Source of the DNA: an uncultured Rikenellaceae bacterium
Lineage (GTDB): Bacteria > Bacteroidota > Bacteroidia > Bacteroidales > Rikenellaceae
NCBI GenBank assembly: GCA_944415565.1
Contig: CALYBQ010000013.1
Location: 1 to 64,000, forward strand
Direction of reading: 5' to 3'
DNA: 64,000 nucleotides
How positions within the stretch are numbered: the stretch's first letter is position 1; each line of letters opens with the position of its first letter. The position numbers were made by a program, and so were the translations under genes. The notes below the pieces were generated by a model that saw only the letters and a list, made by a program, of their open reading frames with translations, did not search any database and was not told the DNA's origin. Positions 1-7,730 of the stretch are shown one piece after another.

Positions 1-835
1 TCTTTTCTTCATCAGAAAAGAGAAAGCCAATGCTTCGGGCAAGGCCCCGATCTATGTCCGCCTGACCATCGACTGACAGCTCTGCCAGTTCAGCACGAAA
101 AGCGACGTTAGCATGAAACTCTGGGACGCAAAAAGCAATCGTGCCCTGGGACGCACCGAAGAAGCCTCCAGTGTAAATTCCTATCTCGACTTTTTCCGGA
201 AGAATTTGCTCGAAAGTTACCAGGAACTATACAGATACACAGACCTGGTCACTCCCGATGCCGTCCGGGATAAATTCTTGGGCAAAGAAGAGAAAACGAC
301 CACGCTGTTGGGTATGTTCTCCGACTTTATCGCCAAGCAGGAAAAACTTATCGGCGTCGACATCACCCAATCCACTTTCAACAAATTCAGCCTAACCTAT
401 CGTCGGCTCGGGGAATTTATGGCCGAGAAGATGAAAAAGAAGGATATTCCTATCTATTCAGTCGATCACAATTTTGTCAGCGACTTCCACACCTATCTGA
501 AGGTAGATAAAAAACTTTCGATCAACTCGTCCGAGAAGCTGATGCGTATCTTCAAACGCATCACCACCTTCGCATTCAAGACCGGGCAGGCTAAATGCGA
601 CCCGTTCGCCCTCTATACGATCAAGAAGGAAAAGACCCGGCGCGGTTTTCTGACCGAAGACGAGTTCGCCCGGTTCTACCACTTCCAGACCTCCAACAAA
701 CGGTTGCAGCGTGTACGCGACATCTTCGTGTTCGCCTGCCTGACGGGCATGGACTACTCGACGCTCTCATCCTTCAGTGACGAGCATATTATCCGGAAAC
801 GGACAGGCACGTTCATTCATATCTCTCGCGTTTAG
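1..835 (+). pseudogene. Decayed tyrosine recombinase (integrase)
   Basis: Reading frame 2 opens at the left edge with FFIRKEKANASGKAPIYVRL, the arm-DNA-binding start typical of Bacteroidetes tyrosine recombinases. It meets an in-frame TGA at 74-76 and then continues in the same frame through the core-binding SAM-like domain (about 190-560) into the first part of the catalytic domain (FACLTGMDYSTL near 725-765). The frame ends at 835 after HISRV, well before the HxxR box and the nucleophilic Tyr. A nonsense codon plus a lost catalytic C-terminus make it a dead integrase, the end of a mobile element lying mostly to the left. An ATG at 113 could restart a 240-residue fragment, but this would have no recombinase active site. 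Confidence 0.75.
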
Positions 836-853
836 GCAATAATTAAAACCGGG

Positions 854-869
854 GGCGGCGACAGCCGCC
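854..869 (+). promoter_or_regulatory. GC hairpin in leader of the 84-aa ORF
   Basis: GGCGGC-GACA-GCCGCC forms a 6-bp perfect stem with a 4-base loop, ending 14 bases before the ATG at 884. A near-identical hairpin precedes the next ORF at 1145-1160. Placement right in front of two start codons suggests a translational or RNA-processing signal rather than a terminator, since no T-tract follows. Confidence 0.5.
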
Positions 870-883
870 ATAACACCGATACC

Positions 884-1138
884 ATGAAAACAGACAGGAA
901 TAACCAGAACCCGACCCAAGAAATCCGGCAGAACGGGCGAACCGTACTCCGGTCGGATTGCGAATTGTTGCTCCCGATGATTTTCAACAACCTTACGGGA
1001 CGCAACATCCCGGATGCCCAAGAGTATAACGATTATATCGAGTGCATCGCCATCCGGGATATGGGCTTTGCCTGCGGGGAAATAGAACTTGTCAAAAACG
1101 GAGAGGTTATAGCTAAAGGACTTATTACTAAGAAATAA
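884..1138 (+). CDS. Small hypothetical mobile-element protein, 84 aa
   Basis: I do not recognise the family. The predicted protein is acidic-to-neutral, with no signal peptide or membrane segment, and reads as a compact soluble domain (core around DCELLLPMIFNNLTG and YNDYIECIAIRDMG). It follows the broken integrase and precedes two further small ORFs in the same direction, so it is probably accessory cargo of the same integrated element. A GC hairpin stands just upstream of the start. Composition matches the neighbouring element genes. The reading frame is intact; function is unknown. Confidence 0.5.
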   Translation: MKTDRNNQNPTQEIRQNGRTVLRSDCELLLPMIFNNLTGRNIPDAQEYNDYIECIAIRDMGFACGEIELVKNGEVIAKGLITKK

Positions 1139-1144
1139 AATCTG

Positions 1145-1160
1145 GGCGGCAATAGCCGCC
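1145..1160 (+). promoter_or_regulatory. GC hairpin in leader of the 62-aa ORF
   Basis: GGCGGC-AATA-GCCGCC, 6-bp perfect stem and 4-base loop, ends 12 bases before the ATG at 1173. Stem sequence, loop size and distance to the start match the hairpin at 854-869, so the two leaders carry the same element. Confidence 0.5.
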
Positions 1161-1172
1161 GTTCCAACAATT

Positions 1173-1361
1173 ATGAAAAATCAAAAGCAAAACGAAAAAA
1201 CGGCAAGGGCGTATGCCGTCCTTGCCCAACTCAAAACCCGCTACCGGGTAAGAATCTGCGGGGACGACCGCACGGCGGTCGTAACATCCGAATACAACAT
1301 GGCGGGCGTTCGCGAATGGCTGGAAAAGCACACGGACATCGAAACCTTAAAAACGGCATAG
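1173..1361 (+). CDS. Small hypothetical mobile-element protein, 62 aa
   Basis: A basic 62-residue protein of unknown function, with Lys/Gln-rich start and a middle stretch RVRICGDDRTAVVTSEYN that looks like a small beta-rich domain ending in a helix. No transmembrane or export signal is visible. It is preceded by the same leader hairpin as the 84-aa ORF and followed after three bases by the 226-aa ORF, so the pair is very likely co-translated. Small ORFs like these are common in Bacteroidetes conjugative elements, but I cannot name the family. Confidence 0.45.
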   Translation: MKNQKQNEKTARAYAVLAQLKTRYRVRICGDDRTAVVTSEYNMAGVREWLEKHTDIETLKTA

Positions 1362-1364
1362 GCG

Positions 1365-2045
1365 ATGGCACATGAGAGAATAGACGACTGGATACAGGCG
1401 GCCAAAGACCTCGCCCGTGCAGAACGGGAACTGCAAATCGACCATTGGGTATATATTACTATCGAGTACCGCGAGGACGACCCTCGAAAGGTCGTCCTGC
1501 ACAAAATAGACATTCCCCGCAGGATGCTCGACCGCTGGCAGTGGCTCGTCGATTGGCGCAAGGCCAAATACGTTTGCCGATACCCCCGAAAGGGCGTGCA
1601 GGTCTATTATTGTTACTACGACAAGCGGACGGGCTTGCAGACTGGCTTCGGCTCCCTGCTTTCGCGCGTGGCGGCGGCAAAGGCGCAGATCACCAAGACC
1701 GAGCGCAGAATAACGGAATATGTGGACTACATGACCCATAACGACCTGTTCTTCGACCCGTCAACGGACGAGCGGTTGCTCTGCGCCAAAGAGAAATTGA
1801 CGCAGAAAAGAGGCAACTATGCCGAACTGTGCGCCCTCTTGCAGCGAGAGGTAGAGAAGCACCGGGCCAATCCCGGTATCTATAAACTATTCATCGGATT
1901 CCGCAATCTGGGTGAGTTTGCGAGCATCCCACAGGCCCGGCAATTCGCACGGGAAAGCGGAGAAACAGGAACGTTCAGCCTGATCGGCGACCGTTACCGG
2001 GATAGCTGGTACCAGCCGGCGGATGTTGCTCGTTCGAGAAATTAG
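1365..2045 (+). CDS. Hypothetical mobile-element protein, 226 aa
   Basis: Soluble, highly charged protein of 226 residues. The first third is an amphipathic start plus an IDHWVYITIEY beta segment; the middle is rich in Trp, Arg and Tyr (DRWQWLVDWRKAKYVCRYPR); the C-terminal half is a predicted helical, coiled-coil-like region (about 95-165). No catalytic motif is recognisable. It begins three bases after the stop of the 62-aa ORF and uses similar codons, so it belongs to the same element remnant. Function unknown; a DNA- or RNA-contacting role would be only a guess from its basic charge. Confidence 0.5.
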   Translation: MAHERIDDWIQAAKDLARAERELQIDHWVYITIEYREDDPRKVVLHKIDIPRRMLDRWQWLVDWRKAKYVCRYPRKGVQVYYCYYDKRTGLQTGFGSLLSRVAAAKAQITKTERRITEYVDYMTHNDLFFDPSTDERLLCAKEKLTQKRGNYAELCALLQREVEKHRANPGIYKLFIGFRNLGEFASIPQARQFARESGETGTFSLIGDRYRDSWYQPADVARSRN

Positions 2046-2128
2046 CTACAAAAAACAGGCTGTGCATATATCATCGGTGTTATATGCTCCATAGCCGCTA
2101 ATAGAGAACGACAAAACCAGTTTGTAAA

Positions 2129-2154
2129 AAAGGCAGTGCGTTAGCACTGCCTTT
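2129..2154 (-). terminator. Rho-independent terminator of hc1 (possibly bidirectional)
   Basis: AAAGGCAGTGC-GTTA-GCACTGCCTTT is an 11-bp perfect stem with a 4-base loop. On the minus strand it is followed by a run of Ts and lies 22 bases beyond the hc1 stop; on the plus strand a weaker T-rich stretch follows, so it may also end readthrough from the 226-aa ORF. Confidence 0.8.
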
Positions 2155-2176
2155 ACTTTTAGGAGTTAGCCTTGGA

Positions 2177-2350
2177 TTATTTGTTGGCTTCGAGCGAGAT
2201 TTTTCTGAACTCTTTAAGGAGTTTTTCGAGTTCGAGGCTCGCTTTACGAGCGCGAGTACCTGCTGCTTTGTTGCCTTTTTCCATTTGGAGTGTAGCGTCA
2301 GCCTTGAACGCGGCGATCTTTTCTTCGATCTGTGCTGTCAGTTTTTTCAT
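2177..2350 (-). CDS. Histone H1-like protein Hc1, 57 aa
   Basis: Small Lys/Arg-rich DNA-binding protein of the Hc1 family found throughout Bacteroidetes. The sequence shows the family pattern: a charged N-terminal helix, then NKAAGTRARKASLELEKL and a final FRKISLEANK. The family is thought to compact DNA in the nucleoid. A longer in-frame start exists at 2452, but the start at 2350 gives the usual family length and lies downstream of a good -7 box at 2380-2387, so the upstream ATG would not be on the transcript. A strong terminator follows immediately. Confidence 0.85.
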   Translation of the reverse strand: MKKLTAQIEEKIAAFKADATLQMEKGNKAAGTRARKASLELEKLLKEFRKISLEANK

Positions 2351-2379
2351 AGTCTTCGAGTAAAAAAGTAGTGATCGTA

Positions 2380-2387
2380 CAAATATA
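2380..2387 (-). promoter_or_regulatory. -7 box of hc1 (TATATTTG)
   Basis: On the minus strand TATATTTG fits the Bacteroidetes TAnnTTTG -7 element and lies about 30 bases upstream of the hc1 ATG. No clear -33 TTTG is seen. Confidence 0.5.
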
Positions 2388-2667
2388 TGCGAAACGGGCG
2401 GATTTTTCATCCATTCCGATATATGTATATAACTTTTGCCTCGGTTTGTCAAGGGTGCAATTTTTAAATATACCTATAAATAGTGCTATTTCCGATAGGG
2501 TAGCTGTTTTGATGATGTGCTTTAATTCGAAAGTTATTGTTAACTTATAGAGATTGACTCAAAACTTAGGCGATGATTGAACAGAAAAAGCGCTTATCCT
2601 GCAAAAGAAGTCTGTTTTTACATGTTTTTCAATGTAATATTCTGACCATTTTGGTATCTCAGTCCAC

Positions 2668-2779
2668 TGTTAAGAAAATTATGTAGCAATATATTGTGAA
2701 ACAATGTGTTGCGTCTTACTTGTTAAGGTGAGTTATTCGCCTAAATGTTCATTATAAATCTTGCATATCTCTAAATTTG
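2668..2779 (+). promoter_or_regulatory. Promoter and shared two-box operator of the secretion operon
   Basis: TGTTAAGAAAATT begins at 2668 and TGTTAAGG at 2721, start-to-start 53 bp, with GTGTTGCGTCTTACT just before the second box. A -7 box TAAATTTG lies at 2772-2779, about 59 bases before the first gene. No TTTG sits 19-21 bases upstream of the -7 box, which suggests an activator is needed. The same two boxes with the same 53-bp spacing occur before both RHS operons. The rest of the 2388-2667 gap shows nothing I can identify. Confidence 0.75.
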
Positions 2780-2837
2780 TTCATAGAGATAACACACCGT
2801 TTTTACAAGTTATCCATACCCAAAACTTAATTGTTGA

Positions 2838-3464
2838 ATGATAAAACTCGATTCGGGGAATAAGATCTGCCGGGTTCTTGAGATTGTCGTTCTGCTCGCC
2901 GTTCTTGTGCTGGTTGTCGTATTCGCAGACCATGAATACTGGGCTTTGTTCCTATTGTTGCTGGTTAGTCTGGCAGCTCTGGTCTTTTTCGTTGAATATT
3001 GTAACCGACTTGCAGCAAAGGAGAGGAAGAGCCGGGCGGAACTTCAGGAGAGACGGCTTTTGCTGTTCCGCAAATTAGTAGATCATTCATATGAGCAGCA
3101 AGGCAATACCGCTGTTTTTTATAAGAAGTTCTGTGAAGAGATCAATATCCGAAACCTTCGAAAATATCAGCTTATCGACCGTGAGCTGAAAGTTCCGACA
3201 GGTAGTGTGGGGTTTGGGGAAAGCGGCAAGTTGTCTTCGGAAGATTACGAGTTTCTCCATCTGGCCCGCGCGGGCTTTACCAATCGGGAGTTGAGCATGA
3301 TCTTCGGTTTGACCAATTCCCAGTCTGTCTATGTCAAGCGGCATAGGATAAAGGCGAAACTCGGTACCGGGTCTGTTCCTGCCGTGATGGCAGAAGCGTT
3401 AAAAGCGAAAGAAGAGGTCAGGCAACGGGAGAAAGCTTCGGATTTGATAAATGTCGTGTCCTGA
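2838..3464 (+). CDS. Membrane-anchored HTH (LuxR-like) regulator, first gene of the secretion operon
   Basis: 208 residues. Two adjacent hydrophobic segments (about 11-30 and 33-53) should place it in the inner membrane with the rest in the cytoplasm. Residues about 132-180 form a LuxR/GerE-like helix-turn-helix: LSSEDYEFLHLARAGFTNRE followed by a recognition helix in SQSVYVKRHRIKAKL. Bacteroidetes carry similar membrane-bound HTH proteins with TPR sensors; this one lacks TPRs. It heads the T2SS-like operon, with the shared two-box promoter directly upstream. I infer, without proof, that it binds those boxes and thus controls this operon and the two RHS operons. Confidence 0.75.
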   Translation: MIKLDSGNKICRVLEIVVLLAVLVLVVVFADHEYWALFLLLLVSLAALVFFVEYCNRLAAKERKSRAELQERRLLLFRKLVDHSYEQQGNTAVFYKKFCEEINIRNLRKYQLIDRELKVPTGSVGFGESGKLSSEDYEFLHLARAGFTNRELSMIFGLTNSQSVYVKRHRIKAKLGTGSVPAVMAEALKAKEEVRQREKASDLINVVS

Positions 3465-3495
3465 AAGAATAGTGATTTTAAACCAACATACCGTT

Positions 3496-3906
3496 ATGAA
3501 AAAAGATACTAATGTCCGCTTAAAGGCCTTTTCGTTGCCCGAGATACTCGTTGTGCTCGTTATCGTTGGTATTCTGGTCCTTATAGCGTTACCGAACCTG
3601 ATGCCTTTGATCTCGAAAGCGAAGAGTACGGAGGCGCAGCAGCAGCTCGTCTTTTTGCATACTCTTCAGAAGAATAACTTTTACACCTACTCGCGTTACT
3701 CGGAGTCGTTGGACGAGCTTGGTTTCGAGCAGCAGCCATTGGTGACTGACGGCGGTACGGCTAACTACCTTATCGAGATTGTGGAGGCAGATGCCCGCGG
3801 TTTCAGGGCTACGGCTACTTCCGTTGTCGATTTCAACGGCGACGGTGTGTATAATGTCTGGGAGATCGACCAGGATAAGCAACTGAAAGAGACCGTCAAG
3901 GATTGA
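3496..3906 (+). CDS. gspG: Major pseudopilin, GspG-like
   Basis: 136 residues from the ATG at 3496, chosen because it gives a short prepilin leader; a start at 3451 would overlap the previous gene and lengthen the leader. The prepilin site is KA|FSLPEILVVLVIVGILVLIALP, with Glu5 of the mature protein, the class III signal cut by the neighbouring peptidase. The hydrophobic helix is followed by a small alpha/beta domain. Residues about 112-123, DFNGDGVYNVWE, match an EF-hand-like calcium loop, recalling the calcium site of GspG major pseudopilins though the motif itself is different. It would polymerise into the pseudopilus. Confidence 0.85.
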   Translation: MKKDTNVRLKAFSLPEILVVLVIVGILVLIALPNLMPLISKAKSTEAQQQLVFLHTLQKNNFYTYSRYSESLDELGFEQQPLVTDGGTANYLIEIVEADARGFRATATSVVDFNGDGVYNVWEIDQDKQLKETVKD

Positions 3907-3907
3907 T

Positions 3908-4387
3908 ATGGACATGGCCTGTTATGAACTGTTGCTGCTTGTGCCGTTGACGGTTATGACCGTCAGCGACTACCGTCACCGCGAGGTCGGCCTTATGTGG
4001 CTGGCGCTCCTTGCCGCGGGGAGTACCTCTGTGGCCTGGCTCCGCGGCGGCGCAGGCTACATGCTGCATAATGCGGCATTCAATCTGGCCCTGCTGCTCT
4101 ATCTGTTTTTCGGTGTCGTCCTGTACCTGCGGCTCCGTTACAGGAGATGGTGCAATCCGTTCAAAATACACCTGGGCTGGGGCGATATTATTTTTTTCGT
4201 ATCCGTCGCCCCGTTCTTCGGTTTGCGCGGTTTTCTGCTGCTGCTTCTTGCCTCGTGCCTTGCCGGCCTGGTGCTGTGGTTGGTTCAGCGGACTTGTGCT
4301 TCGGGCAGGCATACTACCGTTCCGCTGGTTTCTGCCGGCAGCGTGGTGTTCGGTACCTATTTGATCTATATAAATCTGCTGTCATGA
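3908..4387 (+). CDS. gspO: Prepilin peptidase (A24), catalytic domain only
   Basis: 159-residue polytopic inner-membrane aspartyl peptidase that should cut the leaders of the operon's pseudopilins. Both A24 aspartates are visible: D21 in VSDYRHREV and D93 in the GWGD motif. Length fits a stand-alone catalytic domain without the N-terminal cysteine-rich methyltransferase domain of classical PilD/GspO, so N-methylation of the pilins is not explained by this gene. It begins two bases after the gspG stop and its own stop overlaps the ATG of gspE. Confidence 0.85.
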   Translation: MDMACYELLLLVPLTVMTVSDYRHREVGLMWLALLAAGSTSVAWLRGGAGYMLHNAAFNLALLLYLFFGVVLYLRLRYRRWCNPFKIHLGWGDIIFFVSVAPFFGLRGFLLLLLASCLAGLVLWLVQRTCASGRHTTVPLVSAGSVVFGTYLIYINLLS

Positions 4388-5811
4388 CCATGCCTGCCCG
4401 CATACCTACGGAGGTGATCCAGTGCTTCACGCCGTCCCAGGCGTGGGAGTATATGCTCGTGCCCAAGAGTGTGGACGGCTCGGCGATGGAGTGTTACGGT
4501 GACGAGGATCGGGACTACTCCGAGCAATTGGTAGAACTACAGGTACTGTACGATATCCGGGCGAGTGTGTGCCCGGTGAGCGCCCAAACCCTTCAGAAGC
4601 TGCTCACTCAATATTACAGGGCCGAGGATGGGCGCGGCAACTCCCAAACTCGTTCCATAACCGAGATAGGTTCCGGGCAGGGTTTCCTGCGCGGGCTGAT
4701 CGACGAAGCGTTCGAGAGCTATGCGAGCGATATCCATATCGAGGCCTATGAGGAGCAGTGCCGCATACGCTTTAGGATCGACGGAAAGCTGATCGAACGT
4801 TACGTGGTGGCTAAGGCTAACTACGCCGCCCTTATCAATCAGATCAAGATACTCGCGAATCTGGATATTTCCGAGAAGCGGCTTCCGCAGGACGGGCGTA
4901 TCCTGTTCAATCAGGACGGCAACAAGTTCGATTTGCGTGTATCATCCCTGCCTACGATCTATGGGGAGAAGATCGTGCTCAGGCTTTTGACCAGACATAT
5001 CGAGTTGCTTGAACTTGAGAACCTCGGGTTCAATGAACGCCAGTTGTCGGACTATTGTTCTGCCATCGCTAAACCGCACGGTCTGGTTCTGATCTGCGGT
5101 CCTACGGGGTCGGGCAAAAGTACGACGCTCTACGCGACGCTTCGCCGGCTGAACGGGGAGACGGGTAATATCATGACGATAGAGGACCCGGTAGAGTATA
5201 CGCTCGAAGGCGTTAACCAAGTGCAGTTGAAAGAGGAGATAGGCTTGACCTTTACCAATGCCTTGCGTGCTTTCCTGCGCCAGGATCCCGACATCATCAT
5301 GCTCGGGGAGATCCGTGACGCCGATACGGCCCAGATGGCCATACGCAGTGCACTGACGGGCCACATGCTCTTCTCCACGATCCATACCAACAGTGCATGG
5401 GGCAGCGTGTCGCGACTGATGGACATGGGGATACATCCGTACCTTATTTCGGACACGCTTGTCATGTGCGTTGCCCAAAGGCTCGTTCGTAACCTGTGTC
5501 CCGATTGCCAGAAGGCGGAACCCGTGACGCCGGAGATCAGGGAATGCCTGGGCCGTGACCTTGCCGTTGAAACACACTATGTCCCGCATGGGTGCGAAAA
5601 GTGCTACTATACCGGGTATCGTGGGCGACGGGCGATATATGAGGTTATCTCTGTGGATCGGGAACTGGCCGCTGCGATCCGTGACAATGCTACCGATGTG
5701 GAGACCCATCTCAAATCCCGTGGGATCGTCACCTTGAAGCAGGCCGCTATAGATATGTTTACCGAGGGAGCGACCTCGTTCGCCGAGATACTGCCTATAA
5801 TAAACGCATGA
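4384..5811 (+). CDS. gspE: Secretion ATPase GspE/PilB family
   Basis: 475 residues from the ATG at 4384, which overlaps the upstream stop as ATGA; an upstream in-frame ATG at 4147 lies inside gspO and is rejected. Cytoplasmic hexameric ATPase that powers pseudopilus assembly. Seen: N2 domain start (SYASDIHIE, near 113), Walker A GPTGSGKS (about 239-246), Asp box around TIEDPVEYT, Walker B region IIMLGEIRD, His box TGHMLFSTIHTN, and the tetracysteine zinc site (CPDC and GCEKC). All catalytic elements are intact. The N1 region is short compared with PilB. Confidence 0.93.
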   Translation: MTMPARIPTEVIQCFTPSQAWEYMLVPKSVDGSAMECYGDEDRDYSEQLVELQVLYDIRASVCPVSAQTLQKLLTQYYRAEDGRGNSQTRSITEIGSGQGFLRGLIDEAFESYASDIHIEAYEEQCRIRFRIDGKLIERYVVAKANYAALINQIKILANLDISEKRLPQDGRILFNQDGNKFDLRVSSLPTIYGEKIVLRLLTRHIELLELENLGFNERQLSDYCSAIAKPHGLVLICGPTGSGKSTTLYATLRRLNGETGNIMTIEDPVEYTLEGVNQVQLKEEIGLTFTNALRAFLRQDPDIIMLGEIRDADTAQMAIRSALTGHMLFSTIHTNSAWGSVSRLMDMGIHPYLISDTLVMCVAQRLVRNLCPDCQKAEPVTPEIRECLGRDLAVETHYVPHGCEKCYYTGYRGRRAIYEVISVDRELAAAIRDNATDVETHLKSRGIVTLKQAAIDMFTEGATSFAEILPIINA

Positions 5812-7730
5812 AAAATAACGTGCTTATGAGATATTTATACATTGTATTGCTATTTATCGCTTCGTTGCAGGCGGTAGCGGCCCAGGATAGGGCGGCTTAC
5901 GACAGCGTCCGGTATGCCGGTATAGAGCGGAAGCTGCAACAGGTGGTCGAAGCTGACTCCACCTATCTCGAAGATGTGGATATTTCGGTGGGTAAGCTTC
6001 CGCTGTCGGATATGCTGCGTAATGTTGCCAAGATCGCGGCCGTGAACCTTACTGTGAAAGGGGCCGAGAATACGATGGTGACGTGCAACTTCTCGCGAGC
6101 CAAGATAACGGACCTGATCTTTTTCCTGTGCCGCGAATACGACCTGGATATAGACGTCGTGGGCAACATAGTGGCGATACGCCCAGCTGCTCCGATGCCG
6201 GATAAGCCTAAGATACCCTATGTATCTTATTCCCCGAAGGATAAGAGCGTCGATTACGACCTGAACGGGGACAAACTGATAGATGTTATCAAGAAGTTTG
6301 CGGATGAGGCCAAGATCAATATCGTCGCCCCGACGTCGATGTATTCTACTCTTGTTTCGGGTTATGTCAGTAAGATGCCACTCGATGAGGCTGTCTCGAC
6401 GCTTGCCTCGATCAACGGTATCGAGGCGGCTAAGGCGGAGAGGGGTGTTTGGGAGTTTTCGCCTGCGGTCTCCGCCGCATCTCAGGACGGCAGGGGCGGT
6501 GGAGCTTCGGCTCCGGTTTTTACCCGGCGTACTCAATTCGCTCCGAACCAGGTTATGGTCGACAGTATGGGGTTGGTTACGGTGCAGGTCGGGCGCGGGA
6601 ACATACAGGACATAGTTACGGAGCTCTGCGTCCAACAGGGTTTGAACTACTTCTTCCTCTCGCCGATGACCCAGCAAACGAGCGTCTATGTCCGAGGGGT
6701 TTCGTTCCAGACGATCCTGGGTGTGCTGTTCGCCGGAACTTCGTATAGCTATTACGAGGAGAGCGGCATCTATTTTTTCGGCGACGGTTCGAAAAGCAAG
6801 GGCATCTCGGGCGTTAAGGTCATACCCATGATTAACCGGTCGGTGAACAAGGTCGAGGAGCTGATCCCCGAGTCCTTGAAAACGGGAGTTCAGCTCAAGA
6901 CGTTCGTAGACCAGAACAGCATCATCGCTGCCGGCGACCACAGGCTGATAGGTCGTATCGAAACCTTTCTGCGGAGCATAGACGAACGAGTGCCTCTTGT
7001 CACGATCGAGGTCATCATCGCCGACGTCACCAAATCCAATATCATGGAGACCGGCATCGAGATGGGGCTTGGCGACCCTCCGGCTAAGACATCGGGGACT
7101 CTGTCGCCCGGTCTGTCGCTCAATATGAATGCCCAGACCGTGAACAACCTCATCAGCAGTTTCAACGGTTTCGGATCTATCAATCTCGGGCGCGTAACTC
7201 CCGATTTCTATATGAGCCTCCAGTTCTTGGAGGAGAACGGTACGATCACGCTCCATTCGACCCCGAAGCTGTCGACGCTGAACGGCCATGAGGCCAACCT
7301 GAAAAGCGGGCAGAAGCGCTACTATAAGGAGATCACCAATACGATAGTCGGCTCGAATAATCCTATTACCAACGAGAGCTACCAGTGGAAGAACATAGAG
7401 GCGAACCTGAGCGTCAAGATCACGCCGTTCGTTAGCAAGAACCGGGATATTACACTCGACATCGAAATCGAACAGAGTGAGTTCGTAGAAACTACTACCG
7501 ACGGGGAGCCTCCCGGAACGGCTACCCGCACGTTCAAGTCCCAGATCAGGGTGCAGAATGAGGAGATGGTGCTGCTGGGCGGCATCGACCGCAATTCACA
7601 TAACAAGACTGCCAGCGGCCTTCCGTTCATTGCCCGCGTACCTGTTCTTAAATGGTTATTCGGTAAATCGAAGAACAATAAGGTGGACCAGCGGCTCAAT
7701 GTCTTTATAAAACCGACATTGGTAGACTGA
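5808..7730 (+). CDS. gspD: Outer-membrane secretin, GspD/PilQ family
   Basis: 640 residues with a Sec signal peptide (hydrophobic LYIVLLFIASLQAVAA, cut near residue 25). A STN/N0-like domain follows (about 56-120), then N1-like modules, and a C-terminal secretin domain from about 390 (VPLVTIEVIIADV) to the end, finishing with the expected SGLPFIARVPVLKWLF and NVFIKPTLVD strands. It would form the outer-membrane gate of the system. Start overlaps the gspE stop by four bases, and its TGA overlaps the next ATG. No lipobox is present on the secretin itself, so a pilotin or another route would be needed for insertion. Confidence 0.92.
   Translation: MKNNVLMRYLYIVLLFIASLQAVAAQDRAAYDSVRYAGIERKLQQVVEADSTYLEDVDISVGKLPLSDMLRNVAKIAAVNLTVKGAENTMVTCNFSRAKITDLIFFLCREYDLDIDVVGNIVAIRPAAPMPDKPKIPYVSYSPKDKSVDYDLNGDKLIDVIKKFADEAKINIVAPTSMYSTLVSGYVSKMPLDEAVSTLASINGIEAAKAERGVWEFSPAVSAASQDGRGGGASAPVFTRRTQFAPNQVMVDSMGLVTVQVGRGNIQDIVTELCVQQGLNYFFLSPMTQQTSVYVRGVSFQTILGVLFAGTSYSYYEESGIYFFGDGSKSKGISGVKVIPMINRSVNKVEELIPESLKTGVQLKTFVDQNSIIAAGDHRLIGRIETFLRSIDERVPLVTIEVIIADVTKSNIMETGIEMGLGDPPAKTSGTLSPGLSLNMNAQTVNNLISSFNGFGSINLGRVTPDFYMSLQFLEENGTITLHSTPKLSTLNGHEANLKSGQKRYYKEITNTIVGSNNPITNESYQWKNIEANLSVKITPFVSKNRDITLDIEIEQSEFVETTTDGEPPGTATRTFKSQIRVQNEEMVLLGGIDRNSHNKTASGLPFIARVPVLKWLFGKSKNNKVDQRLNVFIKPTLVD

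Noticed and set aside
2351..2452. Longer start for the histone-like gene
   Set aside because: The added residues lie upstream of the -7 box and are not part of the Hc1 family.
4147..4383. Longer N-terminus for gspE starting at 4147
   Set aside because: It would overlap most of the C-terminal half of gspO in another frame; the ATG at 4384 gives the usual 4-base overlap.
5850..7289. 479-residue open frame on the minus strand opposite the secretin gene
   Set aside because: Antisense shadow: it lies wholly within gspD, is Arg/His-rich with no domain, and gspD has clear secretin motifs.
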